Assembly: GCF_011308835.1 (NCBI RefSeq)
Contig: NZ_JAAOHY010000001.1
Span: 1,327,990-1,391,989 of the forward strand
From: Paracoccus xiamenensis
GTDB lineage: Bacteria > Pseudomonadota > Alphaproteobacteria > Rhodobacterales > Rhodobacteraceae
Direction: 5' to 3'
Length of the DNA: 64,000 nucleotides
Positions 46,602 to 55,458 of this stretch are shown here, piece by piece (the stretch's first letter is position 1; the number at the start of each line of letters is the position of its first letter). Both the position numbers and the translations under genes were made by a program. The notes beneath the pieces are model-generated. The model was not told the origin of the DNA, did no database searches, and saw only the letters and a program-made list of their open reading frames with translations.

Positions 46602-47927
46602 ATGCCCACGGAAATCCTGATGCCCGCGCTTTCTCCGACGATGGAGGAAGGCACGCTGGCCAAGTGGCTGGTGAAGGAAGGCGATACCGTTTCGTCAGGC
46701 GACATCATCGCCGAGATCGAGACGGACAAGGCGACGATGGAATTCGAAGCCGTAGATGAAGGCACCATCGGCAAGATCCTGATCGAGGAAGGCGCGCAGG
46801 GGGTGAAGGTCAACACGCCCATCGCCGTGCTGCTGGAAGAAGGCGAAAGCGCCGACGATATCGGCGCATCATCGGGTGGTGGCGCGGCCAAGGCCGAGGC
46901 ACCCAAGGACGACGCCAAGGCCGAAGCGCCGAAAGCCGATGCCGGCAAGGACGCGGCCCCTGCGAAAGCTGCACCCGCCCCGAAATCGGGCGATGGCAGC
47001 CGCGTGTTCGCATCCCCCCTCGCCCGCCGGATCGCGGCGGAAAAGGGGCTGGATCTGGCATCGCTGAAAGGATCGGGCCCGCATGGCCGGATCGTGAAGG
47101 CCGATGTGGAAGACGCCAAGCCCGGTGCGAAACCAGCCGCTGCCGCCGCGGGCGATGCGCCGAAAGCTGCTGCACCTGCTGCCGCGGCCGCACCTGCCGG
47201 TCCTTCGGCGGAAACCATCCTCAAGATGTATGCCGACCGCGAGACGGAAGAAGTCGCGCTCGACAGCATGCGCCGCACCATCGCCGCACGCCTGGGCGAG
47301 GCCAAGCAGACCATCCCGCATTTCTATCTGCGTCGGTCGGCCAAGCTGGACGAGCTGATGAAGTTCCGCGCCACGCTGAACAAGCAGCTTGAAGGGCGCG
47401 GCGTGAAGCTGTCGGTCAACGACTTCATCATCAAGGCCTGTGCTTTGGCGCTGCAAGAGGTGCCGGACGCAAACGCCGTCTGGGCCGGCGACCGCATCCT
47501 GAAGCTGAAGCCTTCGGATGTGGCGGTGGCCGTCGCCATCGAAGGCGGGCTGTTCACCCCGGTTCTGAAGGACGCGCATCAGAAAACCCTGTCGACCCTG
47601 TCGGCCGAGATGAAGGATCTGGCGGGCCGCGCGAAGACGAAGAAGCTTGCCCCGCATGAATATCAGGGCGGCAGCTTCGCGATTTCGAACCTCGGGATGT
47701 TCGGGATCGAGAACTTCGACGCCGTCATCAACCCGCCCCACGGCGCGATCCTCGCCGTCGGTTCGGGCATCCAGACGCCCGTCGTCGAGAATGGCGAGGT
47801 TGTCATCCGCAACGTCATGTCGATGACGCTGTCGGTGGACCACCGGGTCATCGACGGCGCGCTTGGCGCGCAGCTGCTGGAAAAAATCGTCGCCCATCTG
47901 GAAAATCCGATGGGGATGCTGGCCTGA
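46602..47927 (+). CDS. pdhC: Dihydrolipoamide acetyltransferase, E2 of pyruvate dehydrogenase
   Basis: The 441-residue core enzyme has one lipoyl domain (K43 in ETDKATMEF), an Ala/Pro-rich linker, an E1/E3-binding domain ([14 protein letters not shown], about 130-165) and the catalytic acyltransferase domain ending in the active-site motif DHRVIDGA. It transfers the acetyl group to CoA and forms the core of the complex. The lipoyl domain is nearly identical to that of pdhB, a likely recent duplication or conversion. A strong terminator follows. No E3 (lpd) gene is present here. Confidence 0.97.
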   Translation: MPTEILMPALSPTMEEGTLAKWLVKEGDTVSSGDIIAEIETDKATMEFEAVDEGTIGKILIEEGAQGVKVNTPIAVLLEEGESADDIGASSGGGAAKAEAPKDDAKAEAPKADAGKDAAPAKAAPAPKSGDGSRVFASPLARRIAAEKGLDLASLKGSGPHGRIVKADVEDAKPGAKPAAAAAGDAPKAAAPAAAAAPAGPSAETILKMYADRETEEVALDSMRRTIAARLGEAKQTIPHFYLRRSAKLDELMKFRATLNKQLEGRGVKLSVNDFIIKACALALQEVPDANAVWAGDRILKLKPSDVAVAVAIEGGLFTPVLKDAHQKTLSTLSAEMKDLAGRAKTKKLAPHEYQGGSFAISNLGMFGIENFDAVINPPHGAILAVGSGIQTPVVENGEVVIRNVMSMTLSVDHRVIDGALGAQLLEKIVAHLENPMGMLA

Positions 47928-47945
47928 CCGGCGAGCAATCGAATG

Positions 47946-47972
47946 AAGGGCGGGTTGATCCCGCCCTTTTTT
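47946..47972 (+). terminator. Rho-independent terminator after pdhC
   Basis: AAGGGCGGG and CCCGCCCTT pair around TTGAT, followed by four T residues, 18 bases past the pdhC stop. It lies just before the end of the convergent DUF389 gene. Confidence 0.9.
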
Positions 47973-47978
47973 CATGGG

Positions 47979-49094
47979 CTATTGCGAAGTCTCGACCGCA
48001 TCCTCTGACAGCGGCGTGACCTGTTCATAGGTCTCGCCCTCAGGCGTCAGAATACGCACCGGAACGAATGCCACACGCAGCGAGGGCCGCGCGCCTGCGG
48101 GTGTGTCGGGCAAGGCGGCTTCCATCTGGCGCAGATCCTCAACGCTCGGCGCGACCGGGCCTTGCATCACCGCGCTGACCAGCGTCCCGCCACGTTCTGC
48201 GATCTTGACCCCGGCAAGGCTCGCGCCGTCCAGACGCAGCAGATAGGCCTCAAGCGCCTCGATCGACTGTGCCTCAAACCGTTGCGCGGATGAGGTGCGT
48301 TCCAGATTGGCCGCTGACCATATACCAAGCGCGAGGATCACTGCGGCACTGACGGTGTGGCGGCGGATGAATTCCCATACCGTCGTCAAATCGCCGTCAT
48401 CGTCACGGGCAAAGCCGTGCAGCCACAGCACCACAGCCGCCGAAAACTGGATCGCCGCGATATTGGTCAGCGCCAACATCCCCGCGCCGAGCGCATCATT
48501 ATACGCGCCCCGCGTCAGCAGAATCCCGGAGGCGGCCAGCGGCGGCACAAGCGCCGTCGCGATGGCCACGCCGACGAAACCCGCGCTCATCCGCCGCGCG
48601 ACGGTGGCATAGGCGCCCGCCGCCCCCCCCGCAAGCGCGATCATCAGGTCGTAAATGGTGGGCGAGGTCCGCGACAGGATCTCTTCCGTCAGCGGCGCCT
48701 CGCCATGCAACCAGCCGATGAAGGCGGCAACGGCATAGACCACAGCAATCCCGCTTGTCAGCGATATGATCGCGCGGATGAAAACATCGCGTGCACCGGA
48801 CGAAAGCCCAAGCGCCACCCCCATGATCGGCCCAAGCAGCATTGCGACGATCATCGCGCCGATCACTACGGCGGGACTGTCGGCCAGAAGGCCGTAACTG
48901 GCGATCACCGCCGACAGCCCATTCATGAACAGAAAGCCGGGCGTCAGGATTGAGGCGGCGCGCATGGAGGCGCGCATCTTCGCCCTCTCGCGACGCCTGC
49001 GGTCAATGACGGCCTCGCCCGCGTCGCCGTCGATGATCGCGGCGTCCGGGTCCGTCTCTGCCGCTTGTCCGGTGATGCTGTCCTTGTCCGCCAT
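47979..49094 (-). CDS. DUF389 (TIGR00341-type) membrane protein
   Basis: The 371-residue protein has about six or seven hydrophobic segments in a DUF389 domain (AAVVIGAMIVAMLLGPIMG-like and LVPPLAASGILL), followed by a C-terminal periplasmic or cytoplasmic domain of about 120 residues. The N-terminus is charged and acidic. The family is widespread with no agreed function. It converges on pdhC and shares no evident operon with the next gene. Confidence 0.87.
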   Translation of the reverse strand: MADKDSITGQAAETDPDAAIIDGDAGEAVIDRRRRERAKMRASMRAASILTPGFLFMNGLSAVIASYGLLADSPAVVIGAMIVAMLLGPIMGVALGLSSGARDVFIRAIISLTSGIAVVYAVAAFIGWLHGEAPLTEEILSRTSPTIYDLMIALAGGAAGAYATVARRMSAGFVGVAIATALVPPLAASGILLTRGAYNDALGAGMLALTNIAAIQFSAAVVLWLHGFARDDDGDLTTVWEFIRRHTVSAAVILALGIWSAANLERTSSAQRFEAQSIEALEAYLLRLDGASLAGVKIAERGGTLVSAVMQGPVAPSVEDLRQMEAALPDTPAGARPSLRVAFVPVRILTPEGETYEQVTPLSEDAVETSQ

Positions 49095-49190
49095 GCCAGC
49101 CGCCTTGTTATGTTTCAGGCGGTTAACGCTGTGTAGCTATGAAAAGATGCGTGCCACGCTGCGATCGTTCAGGCGAATTCGGCCGAAGCC

Positions 49191-49559
49191 TCAGAAATGC
49201 GCCCTCGGTTCATCCGGCTTGCCTGCGGCAATTGCGAGACCGCCAGCGGTGGCGCAAAAGCCGATTGGGAACATCGTGAAGACGCCGAAGCCAAAAGCGT
49301 AATAGATTAACCCGGCCGCGATCAGCAGCAGAACACCGCCCCACAACGCCCGCGAAATCGCCATGGCGCCGCCTGCGATGGCCAGAAGGGGCGCGAGGAA
49401 GCTGGCGGTGCGGATCAGCTGGGCGTTGTCGACCGCCCCAAAAGTATCGGCAAAGGCGGCGTGGCTGCTGGCAAGCTCGGTATAGCCATAGCTGAAAAAG
49501 CCGATCATCATGGCGAAAAGCCCGCCGATCACCCCAAGCAACATCGCCGCAGTCCGCAT
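49191..49559 (-). CDS. Hypothetical small membrane protein downstream of prfC
   Basis: The 122-residue protein, starting MRTAAMLLGVIGGLFAMM behind AAGGAGATC, has about four hydrophobic helices separated by short loops. I do not recognise the family. It follows prfC by 83 bases on the same strand and may be cotranscribed, although no functional link is apparent. Confidence 0.6.
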   Translation of the reverse strand: MRTAAMLLGVIGGLFAMMIGFFSYGYTELASSHAAFADTFGAVDNAQLIRTASFLAPLLAIAGGAMAISRALWGGVLLLIAAGLIYYAFGFGVFTMFPIGFCATAGGLAIAAGKPDEPRAHF

Positions 49560-49642
49560 TCCCGCCTGATCTCCTTTACATGAACGCATTGCCGCGCCCT
49601 TTTGATACATGGGACGCGGTGGCCTGCGCTTCAAGCTGACAC

Positions 49643-51238
49643 TCAGACCATCATTTCCTTGGTGGCTGTCAGCTTCAATTCGGGCTGATCGCGCGTTACC
49701 CGGTCGATGTCCCATTGCAGGCGGGTCAAATAGACCAGATCGCCATCATGGTCCGTCGCCATGTGCTGCTTGTTGGTATTGGCAAAGGCCTCGACCTTGT
49801 CCTTCGGCCCCGACAACCAGCGTGCGCTGGTAAACTGCGAGCCCTCGAACCGGACGGGAATGCCGTATTCCAGCTCGATCCGGCTGGCCAGCACCTCGAA
49901 TTGCAGGGCTCCGACAACGCCGACGATGAAGCCCGAGCCGATGGCGGGTTTGAAGACCTTCGCGGCGCCTTCCTCGGCGAATTGCATCAGGGCCTTTTCC
50001 AAATGCTTGGCCTTCATCGGGTCGGTGGCGCGCACCGATTGCAGCAATTCCGGCGCGAACGAGGGGATGCCGGTAAAGCGAAGCGCCTCGCCTTCGGTCA
50101 GAGCATCGCCGATGCGCAGCTGGCCGTGGTTCGGAATGCCGATGATATCGCCGGCCCAGGCTTCCTCTGCCAGTTCGCGGTCGGCGGCCAGAAACAGGAC
50201 GGGGTTGCTGATGGCCATCGGCTTTTTTGACCGCACATGCAGCAGCTTCATGCCGCGTTCGAAATGCCCCGAGGCCAGCCGCACGAAGGCCACACGGTCG
50301 CGGTGCTTGGGGTCCATGTTCGCCTGAACCTTGAAGACAAAGCCGGTAACCGGCTTTTCTTCCGGGTCAATTTCACGGTCTGCCGAATTTTGCGGCTGCG
50401 GCTCTGGACCATAATTGCCGATACCGTCCATCAACTCGCGCACGCCAAAACTGTTGATCGCGCTGCCGAACCAGATCGGCGTCATATGCCCTTCAAGGAA
50501 CGATTTCCGATCAAAGGTCGGAAGCAATTCGCGTGCCATTTCAATTTCTTCACGCAACTTGCTCAACTGATCTGCGGGGATGTGCTCGGCCAGTTTCGGA
50601 TCGTCGACACCCGAGATCTTCACCGTTTCCGCGACCTTGTTGCGGTCGGCCCGATCCATGATTTCCAGCCGGTCATTCAGCAGGTCATATGCGCCGATGA
50701 AATCGCGACCCACACCGATGGGCCAGCTTGCAGGGGCCACGTCAATGGCCAGATTTTCCTGAATTTCGTCGATGATCTCGAACGTGTCGCGGCTTTCGCG
50801 GTCCATCTTGTTACAGAAGGTCAGGATCGGCAGGTCACGCAGGCGGCAGACCTCGAACAGCTTCCGCGTCTGGCTTTCTACACCCTTTGCACCGTCGATG
50901 ACCATGATTGCCGCATCCACCGCCGTCAGGGTGCGATAGGTGTCCTCGGAAAAGTCGCTATGGCCGGGCGTGTCGACAAGATTGAACCGAAAGTCATTGT
51001 ATTCAAAAGACATTGCCGAGGCACTGACCGAGATGCCGCGATCCTGTTCCATCTTCATGAAGTCCGACCGGGTGCGCCGTGCCTCACCCTTTGCACGGAC
51101 CTGGCCGGCCATCTGGATCGCGCCGCCGAACAGCAGGAATTTTTCCGTCAATGTCGTCTTGCCGGCATCAGGGTGGCTGATGATGGCGAAGGTGCGGCGG
51201 CGGGCGATCTCGGGCGGCATGGGGGCGCGGTTGGTCAT
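49643..51238 (-). CDS. prfC: Peptide chain release factor 3
   Basis: The 531-residue GTPase recycles RF1/RF2 after translation termination. The G1 P-loop is SHPDAGKTT, G3 is DTPGHSD and G4 is NKMD; the RF3-specific region EMARELLPTFD and C-terminal domain III are in place. The start ATG at 51238 was chosen because AAGGAAG lies upstream and MTNRAPMPPEIARRRTFAI opens the protein; the longer upstream frame is rejected. It diverges from ihfA with 286 bases between. Confidence 0.95.
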   Translation of the reverse strand: MTNRAPMPPEIARRRTFAIISHPDAGKTTLTEKFLLFGGAIQMAGQVRAKGEARRTRSDFMKMEQDRGISVSASAMSFEYNDFRFNLVDTPGHSDFSEDTYRTLTAVDAAIMVIDGAKGVESQTRKLFEVCRLRDLPILTFCNKMDRESRDTFEIIDEIQENLAIDVAPASWPIGVGRDFIGAYDLLNDRLEIMDRADRNKVAETVKISGVDDPKLAEHIPADQLSKLREEIEMARELLPTFDRKSFLEGHMTPIWFGSAINSFGVRELMDGIGNYGPEPQPQNSADREIDPEEKPVTGFVFKVQANMDPKHRDRVAFVRLASGHFERGMKLLHVRSKKPMAISNPVLFLAADRELAEEAWAGDIIGIPNHGQLRIGDALTEGEALRFTGIPSFAPELLQSVRATDPMKAKHLEKALMQFAEEGAAKVFKPAIGSGFIVGVVGALQFEVLASRIELEYGIPVRFEGSQFTSARWLSGPKDKVEAFANTNKQHMATDHDGDLVYLTRLQWDIDRVTRDQPELKLTATKEMMV

Positions 51239-51470
51239 GGGGCTTCCTTTCCTGCCAGCGCCGTCTAGCCTGCCCGCGCCGCGCCCGCAAAGGGAAAAAC
51301 CCTGATAGCCGCAGCACCAGCCCGCGGAAAACGGCAGGTTCACAAAACAGGTCAACCGAAAGGCGATTACATCGCGCAAGGCCGTCAAATCTGCACCAAA
51401 CGGTTTTGACGCCCCCTGAAAAACAAGGCTTTTTCGAAAATTTCCGGGAACAGATTGGCGGCTGGCTGGT

Positions 51471-51499
51471 TGACTCGGCAATCTGAACACAGCATCCTG
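51471..51499 (+). promoter_or_regulatory. Possible ihfA promoter
   Basis: TTGACT (51471-51476) lies 17 bases before CATCCT (51494-51499), with the ihfA start 25 bases further. The -10 box is poor. The region 51239-51524 otherwise shows no gene. Confidence 0.3.
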
Positions 51500-51524
51500 A
51501 TCGCCATTCGCACGAGGTTAACAG

Positions 51525-51827
51525 ATGAGCGAAAAAACCCTGACGCGCATGGATTTGGCCGAGGCCGTATTCCGCGAGGTGGGCCTGTCCCGACACGAAT
51601 CAGGCCAGCTTGTCGAAAGCGTATTGACCCATATTTCCGACGCGCTGGTTCGGGGCGAGCAAGTCAAGATCTCGTCCTTCGGCACCTTCTCGGTCCGCGA
51701 CAAGAACGAACGGATTGGCCGAAATCCCAAAACCGGTGAGGAAGTGCCGATCACGCCGCGACGCGTGCTCAGCTTTCGGCCTTCGCACCTGATGAAGGAT
51801 CGTGTCGCGGACGGTAACAAGTCCTGA
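51525..51827 (+). CDS. ihfA: Integration host factor subunit alpha
   Basis: The 100-residue DNA-bending protein has the HU/IHF fold: [15 protein letters not shown] helix, the [10 protein letters not shown] beta turn, and the DNA-intercalating [11 protein letters not shown] loop with its proline. IHF bends DNA at specific sites for recombination and transcription. A MerR gene follows after one base, a pairing common in alphaproteobacteria. The ATG was chosen by family alignment; a ribosome site GAGG lies upstream. Confidence 0.96.
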   Translation: MSEKTLTRMDLAEAVFREVGLSRHESGQLVESVLTHISDALVRGEQVKISSFGTFSVRDKNERIGRNPKTGEEVPITPRRVLSFRPSHLMKDRVADGNKS

Positions 51828-51828
51828 C

Positions 51829-52422
51829 ATGAAAAAGGCCGTCGACGCATTCCGCTCCATCGGCGAGGTATCGCAACTGGTCGGGGTCGCGCCGCATGTG
51901 CTGCGCTATTGGGAAGCGCAATTCCCCCTGTTCTCGCCGGTCAAGCGCCGCGACGGGCGGCGCTATTACCGGCCAGATGACGTGAAGCTGGCAGCCGGCC
52001 TGTGCGAGGTTCTGCGCGAGGACGGCGTCTCGATCAGGGGCGCAAAAAAGTTGATGGCTGCAGATCGCGGCGCGGCACTTCGCATGCGCGGCGCGGCGCG
52101 GCTGTCGCAGCTGTTCGGCGATGAGCCTGCCGAGATCGAAAGTGTCGCCGCAGAAGCCCCCGCTAGTGCCGAACCCGCAGACCGGCCGCGTCGGCGCAAG
52201 CAGCCGGCGGACCGCGGTACGCTGCCGCTTTTCGCGCATCTGGATGCGCCGCCCGCATCGACGCCGGAACAAGCCAAACCCACCCCTGCAGCGAATTGGC
52301 TGATTCGTCTACAAAACCTGAATGCCGCCCTGCGTGATCTGCCGCCGGAACCTGCGACGCTGGCCGGGGCCGCTGCCATTCTGGCCGATCTGCGCGAGGC
52401 CCGGCAGGCAATTTCGACCTGA
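51829..52422 (+). CDS. MerR-family transcriptional regulator
   Basis: The 197-residue protein has an N-terminal winged helix (FRSIGEVSQLVGVAPHVLRY) with the typical RYWE and RRYY elements. The remainder is low complexity, rich in Ala and Pro, without an obvious ligand-binding cysteine. It starts one base after the ihfA stop, so it is translationally coupled. The target is unknown; as a standalone MerR it may bind near the ihfA locus. Confidence 0.85.
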   Translation: MKKAVDAFRSIGEVSQLVGVAPHVLRYWEAQFPLFSPVKRRDGRRYYRPDDVKLAAGLCEVLREDGVSIRGAKKLMAADRGAALRMRGAARLSQLFGDEPAEIESVAAEAPASAEPADRPRRRKQPADRGTLPLFAHLDAPPASTPEQAKPTPAANWLIRLQNLNAALRDLPPEPATLAGAAAILADLREARQAIST

Positions 52423-52443
52423 TCTGGCGCGGATCATTTTTTT
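52420..52443 (+). terminator. Weak terminator at the end of the ihfA-merR operon
   Basis: TGATC pairs with GATCA around TGGCGCG, followed by seven T residues; the first arm includes the merR stop codon. The 5-bp stem is short, so the activity is uncertain. Confidence 0.5.
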
Positions 52444-52494
52444 CTTGTTCAGGCCCTTGTGTCCCCCCTCTGCTTCGCCCTATACGGCTCTCGT

Positions 52495-52572
52495 CGGGCC
52501 GTGGCGCAGCCTGGTTAGCGCGTCCGTCTGGGGGGCGGAAGGCCGAGAGTTCGAATCTCTCCGGCCCGACCA
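52495..52572 (+). tRNA. tRNA-Pro (anticodon GGG)
   Basis: Acceptor stem CGGGCCG/CGGCCCG, D-stem GCGC/GCGC, anticodon stem TCCGT/GCGGA with loop CTGGGGG, T-stem GAGAG/CTCTC with TTCGAAT loop, encoded CCA end. The anticodon GGG at 52530-52532 gives proline. All four stems pair. Confidence 0.93.
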
Positions 52573-52579
52573 TGACCGA

Positions 52580-52608
52580 AACACCCACTCCTTTCCGGGG
52601 TGGGTGTT
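52580..52608 (+). terminator. Hairpin downstream of tRNA-Pro
   Basis: AACACCCACTCC pairs with GGGGTGGGTGTT (one T-G pair) around TTTCC, starting 7 bases after the tRNA CCA. There is no T-run, so it is a possible processing or termination hairpin. Confidence 0.4.
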
Positions 52609-52628
52609 CGCATATCCGGGGGGTCTGA

Positions 52629-53708
52629 ATGAGCGGTGTTCTTCCTGACAGTGAGTTGCGCCAGCTGATCGATTCAGGCGCGATTTCCGCGACCCAAGCG
52701 ATCACCGACGCGCAGATCCAGCCGGCCAGTCTTGACCTGCGTCTGGGCACGCAAGCCTGGCGGCTGCGGGCATCCTTCCTGCCCGGCAAGGGACACCGGA
52801 TCGAAGACCGCCTGCCCGACTTCGAGATGCACCGGATGGACCTTTCGCAAGGTGCGGTGCTGGAAAAGGGCTGCGTCTATCTGGTGCCGCTGATGGAACG
52901 GCTTGCCCTGCCCGCTGGGATCACCGCAGTTGCGAACGCGAAAAGCTCGACCGGACGGCTGGATCTACTGACGCGGCTGATTACCGATGACGGTACTGAA
53001 TTCGACCGCCTGCCCGACGGCTATGATGGCCCTCTGTACGCCGAGATCTGCCCGCGCAGTTTTTCAGTGCTGGTTCGTCCCGGAATGCGGCTGAACCAGT
53101 TGCGACTGCGGCGTGGTCAGGCGGTTCTGGACGACGCGGCCCTGCGCGCGCTGCACGACGCCACGCCGCTGGTTGGCGGGCCGGCGCTGATCGATCAGGG
53201 CCTTGGCTTTTCCGTCGATCTGCGCCCCGAGGCGGGCGATCTGGTCGGTTACCGCGCCAAGCCGCATAGCGGGGTCATCGACCTTGACCGGATCGGCGCT
53301 TACGACCCCCGCGAGTTCTGGGACACGCTGCACAGCACGGATGGGCGGCTGATCCTGGACCCCGGTGCCTTCTATATCCTCGTCAGCCGCGAATCGGTTG
53401 CGATCCCGCCCGATTTCGCCGCCGAAATGGCGCCCTATCTGGCCATGGTGGGCGAGTTCCGCGTCCATTACGCGGGTTTCTTCGATCCCGGCTTCGGCAT
53501 CGGAGCCCTTGGCACCGGTGCGCGCGGCGTGCTGGAGGTGCGCTGCCACGAGGCCCCCTTCGCGTTGGAGCACGGGCAGGTCGTCGGCCGGCTAGTCTAT
53601 GAGAAAATGGCGCAGCGCCCGGCCCGGCTGTACGGGCAGGACATCGCGTCGAACTATCAAGGCCAGGGGCTGAAGCTGGCCAAGCAGTTCAGCGAATTCT
53701 GCGGGTAA
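52629..53708 (+). CDS. dcd: dCTP deaminase, long form
   Basis: The 359-residue protein is a fused double-length version of the dUTPase-fold deaminase found in alphaproteobacteria. The first domain carries PASLDLRLG and the active-site AKSSTGRLD; the second contains LGFSVDL and a matching GTGARGVLEV stretch. It converts dCTP to dUTP for dTTP synthesis. A second role as dUTPase is not supported here. The C-terminus overlaps the end of the opposite-strand hypothetical gene by 20 bases. Confidence 0.93.
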   Translation: MSGVLPDSELRQLIDSGAISATQAITDAQIQPASLDLRLGTQAWRLRASFLPGKGHRIEDRLPDFEMHRMDLSQGAVLEKGCVYLVPLMERLALPAGITAVANAKSSTGRLDLLTRLITDDGTEFDRLPDGYDGPLYAEICPRSFSVLVRPGMRLNQLRLRRGQAVLDDAALRALHDATPLVGGPALIDQGLGFSVDLRPEAGDLVGYRAKPHSGVIDLDRIGAYDPREFWDTLHSTDGRLILDPGAFYILVSRESVAIPPDFAAEMAPYLAMVGEFRVHYAGFFDPGFGIGALGTGARGVLEVRCHEAPFALEHGQVVGRLVYEKMAQRPARLYGQDIASNYQGQGLKLAKQFSEFCG

Positions 53709-53922
53709 TGCGGGCGGCCTGACGGGCGCGCTTGACCGCCTCGCGGGCGCTGCGCTGGGTTTTCGCGGCCGCGGCGCGTTCCTCGGGCGTCATGCGGGCC
53801 GGGTCCTTGCCGCGCGTGGCCAGCACGTCAATGCCCTTCTTGATGCCGAACGCCATTGCCAGACGGGTCATGTTGCGCATGACCTCACGCGCGAAAATGT
53901 TGATGAACTGGTTACCGGCCAT
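53689..53922 (-). CDS. Hypothetical basic protein downstream of scpB
   Basis: The 77-residue protein is strongly basic at its end (KTQRSAREAVKRARQAARIT) and helical, suggestive of nucleic-acid or membrane-surface binding. The start ATG overlaps the scpB stop (TGATG), so it is probably coupled to scpAB. The place is often taken by tatA in relatives, but this is no TatA: there is no membrane helix. Function unknown. Confidence 0.7.
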   Translation of the reverse strand: MAGNQFINIFAREVMRNMTRLAMAFGIKKGIDVLATRGKDPARMTPEERAAAAKTQRSAREAVKRARQAARITRRIR

Positions 53923-54575
53923 CAGTCTTCCTCCTCGCCGAACAGGTCACCCGGACGGCTTTCATCCCCAATATCGTCATCATCAGCCGCGCGGACAATA
54001 GGCACGGCCAGATCGCCCGGCGGGCGACTGTCCAGCAGCCCTGCCGCGCGCAATTCCGCCAGTCCGGGCAGGTCGCGGGCGGTTTCCAGCCCGAAATGAT
54101 CCAGAAACGCCTCCGTCACGACAAAGGTGACTGGCCGCCCTGGCGTCATCCGCCGTCGGCCGATCCGCACCCAGGCCAGTTCAATCAGCTGGTCCAGCGT
54201 CCCGCGCGAGGTGGCGACACCGCGAATCTCCTCGATCTCGGTGCGGGTGACGGGCTGGTGATAGGCGATGATGGCCAGCGTCTCGGTCGCGGCGCGCGAC
54301 AGGCGTCGGGTTTCCAGCGTTTCAGTCTGCATCAGAAAAGACAGATCGGGCGCGGTGCGGAAGGCAAAGGCCTCACCCACGCGGGCCAGTTCGATCCCGC
54401 GGCCTTCGTAGCGGCGGCGCAGGCGGGCGACGGCCTCGGCCGCATCGGCACCCTGCGGCAGGCGGTCCGCCAGATCGCGCAGTGTGACCGGCTGCGCCGA
54501 GGCGAACAGCATCGCTTCGACCATCCGCTCCTGCTCTTCCAGGGGCGGGGGCGGGAATTCCAGATCGTCGCTCAT
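53922..54575 (-). CDS. scpB: Segregation and condensation protein B
   Basis: The 217-residue protein has two winged-helix domains (for example VTLRDLADRL and RTEIEEIRGVATS) as in the condensin kleisin partner ScpB. It forms the ScpA2B complex with Smc and helps organise the chromosome. The start overlaps the scpA stop (ATGA), and the stop overlaps the next gene. A C-terminal acidic tail follows. Confidence 0.94.
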   Translation of the reverse strand: MSDDLEFPPPPLEEQERMVEAMLFASAQPVTLRDLADRLPQGADAAEAVARLRRRYEGRGIELARVGEAFAFRTAPDLSFLMQTETLETRRLSRAATETLAIIAYHQPVTRTEIEEIRGVATSRGTLDQLIELAWVRIGRRRMTPGRPVTFVVTEAFLDHFGLETARDLPGLAELRAAGLLDSRPPGDLAVPIVRAADDDDIGDESRPGDLFGEEED

Positions 54576-55408
54576 TCTTTTTCCGGTCTGCGGCGGATGG
54601 TGATCGGGGCGAAGGTTTCAGCCTGACGGATGTCCAGACGCCCCTGCTTGGCCAGCTCCAACGAGGCGGCAAAGGTCGCCGCCGTGGCCGAACGCCCGCG
54701 CTGTTCGCCCGTCCAGCCTTCGGGCAGGAAGCTGAGAAGCGAGGTCCATTCGCCCGCAAAGCCGATCATGTGGCGCAGCCGTTCCAGCGCCTGCTCCATG
54801 GTGAATACATCCTTGCGGTCGAAGGCATAGGGGCGGAATTCGTCGCGGGTCTTGATCCGGGCATAGGCGCGCATCAGGTCGATTAGCCCGACCTCATAGG
54901 TGACGTTGCGCTTGCGCGCGATCTGTTCGGGCTGGCCGCGCACGAATCGCGACTGCCCCAGCCGGTCGCGCCCCATCAGCCGCGCCGAGACATCGCGCAT
55001 CGCGTTCAGGCGTTCCAGCTGGAACGCCAGATGTGCCGCCAGATCCTCGGCCGAGGGGCCATCTTCCTCGGGGTCGGGCGGCAGCAGCAGGCGAGATTTC
55101 AGAAAGGCCAGCCAGGCGGCCATGACCAGATAGTCGGCCGCCAGTTCGATCCGTAGCGCGCGCGCCTGTTCGACGAAGGCCAGATATTGTTCGGCCAGTT
55201 GCAGGATCGAGACCTGCATCAGGTCGACCTTCTGCACCCGCGCAAGCGTCAGCAGCAGATCAAGCGGGCCTTCGTAACCGTCCACATCGACGATCAGCGC
55301 TTCGTCGGCGCGGCGCTGTTCGACCGACTGGGCATCGACCGCGCGGGCGATGTCCAGCGGCAGTTGCTCCGGGCGCTTGGGGCGCAGGGGGGTGACGTTG
55401 TCGGGCAA
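54572..55408 (-). CDS. scpA: Segregation and condensation protein A (kleisin)
   Basis: The 278-residue kleisin begins with an Arg/Pro tail, then the ScpA signature DVDGYEGPLDLLLTLARVQK near 40-60 and the ScpA C-terminal winged helix near TFAASLELAKQG. It bridges the Smc heads with ScpB. The gene follows nagZ after 50 bases and is coupled to scpB. Confidence 0.95.
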   Translation of the reverse strand: MPDNVTPLRPKRPEQLPLDIARAVDAQSVEQRRADEALIVDVDGYEGPLDLLLTLARVQKVDLMQVSILQLAEQYLAFVEQARALRIELAADYLVMAAWLAFLKSRLLLPPDPEEDGPSAEDLAAHLAFQLERLNAMRDVSARLMGRDRLGQSRFVRGQPEQIARKRNVTYEVGLIDLMRAYARIKTRDEFRPYAFDRKDVFTMEQALERLRHMIGFAGEWTSLLSFLPEGWTGEQRGRSATAATFAASLELAKQGRLDIRQAETFAPITIRRRPEKE

Positions 55409-55458
55409 ACGGGCCTCAAAGGTTCAGGCGCGCAGAATCCGCGCGTGCGGCCCTGCTG

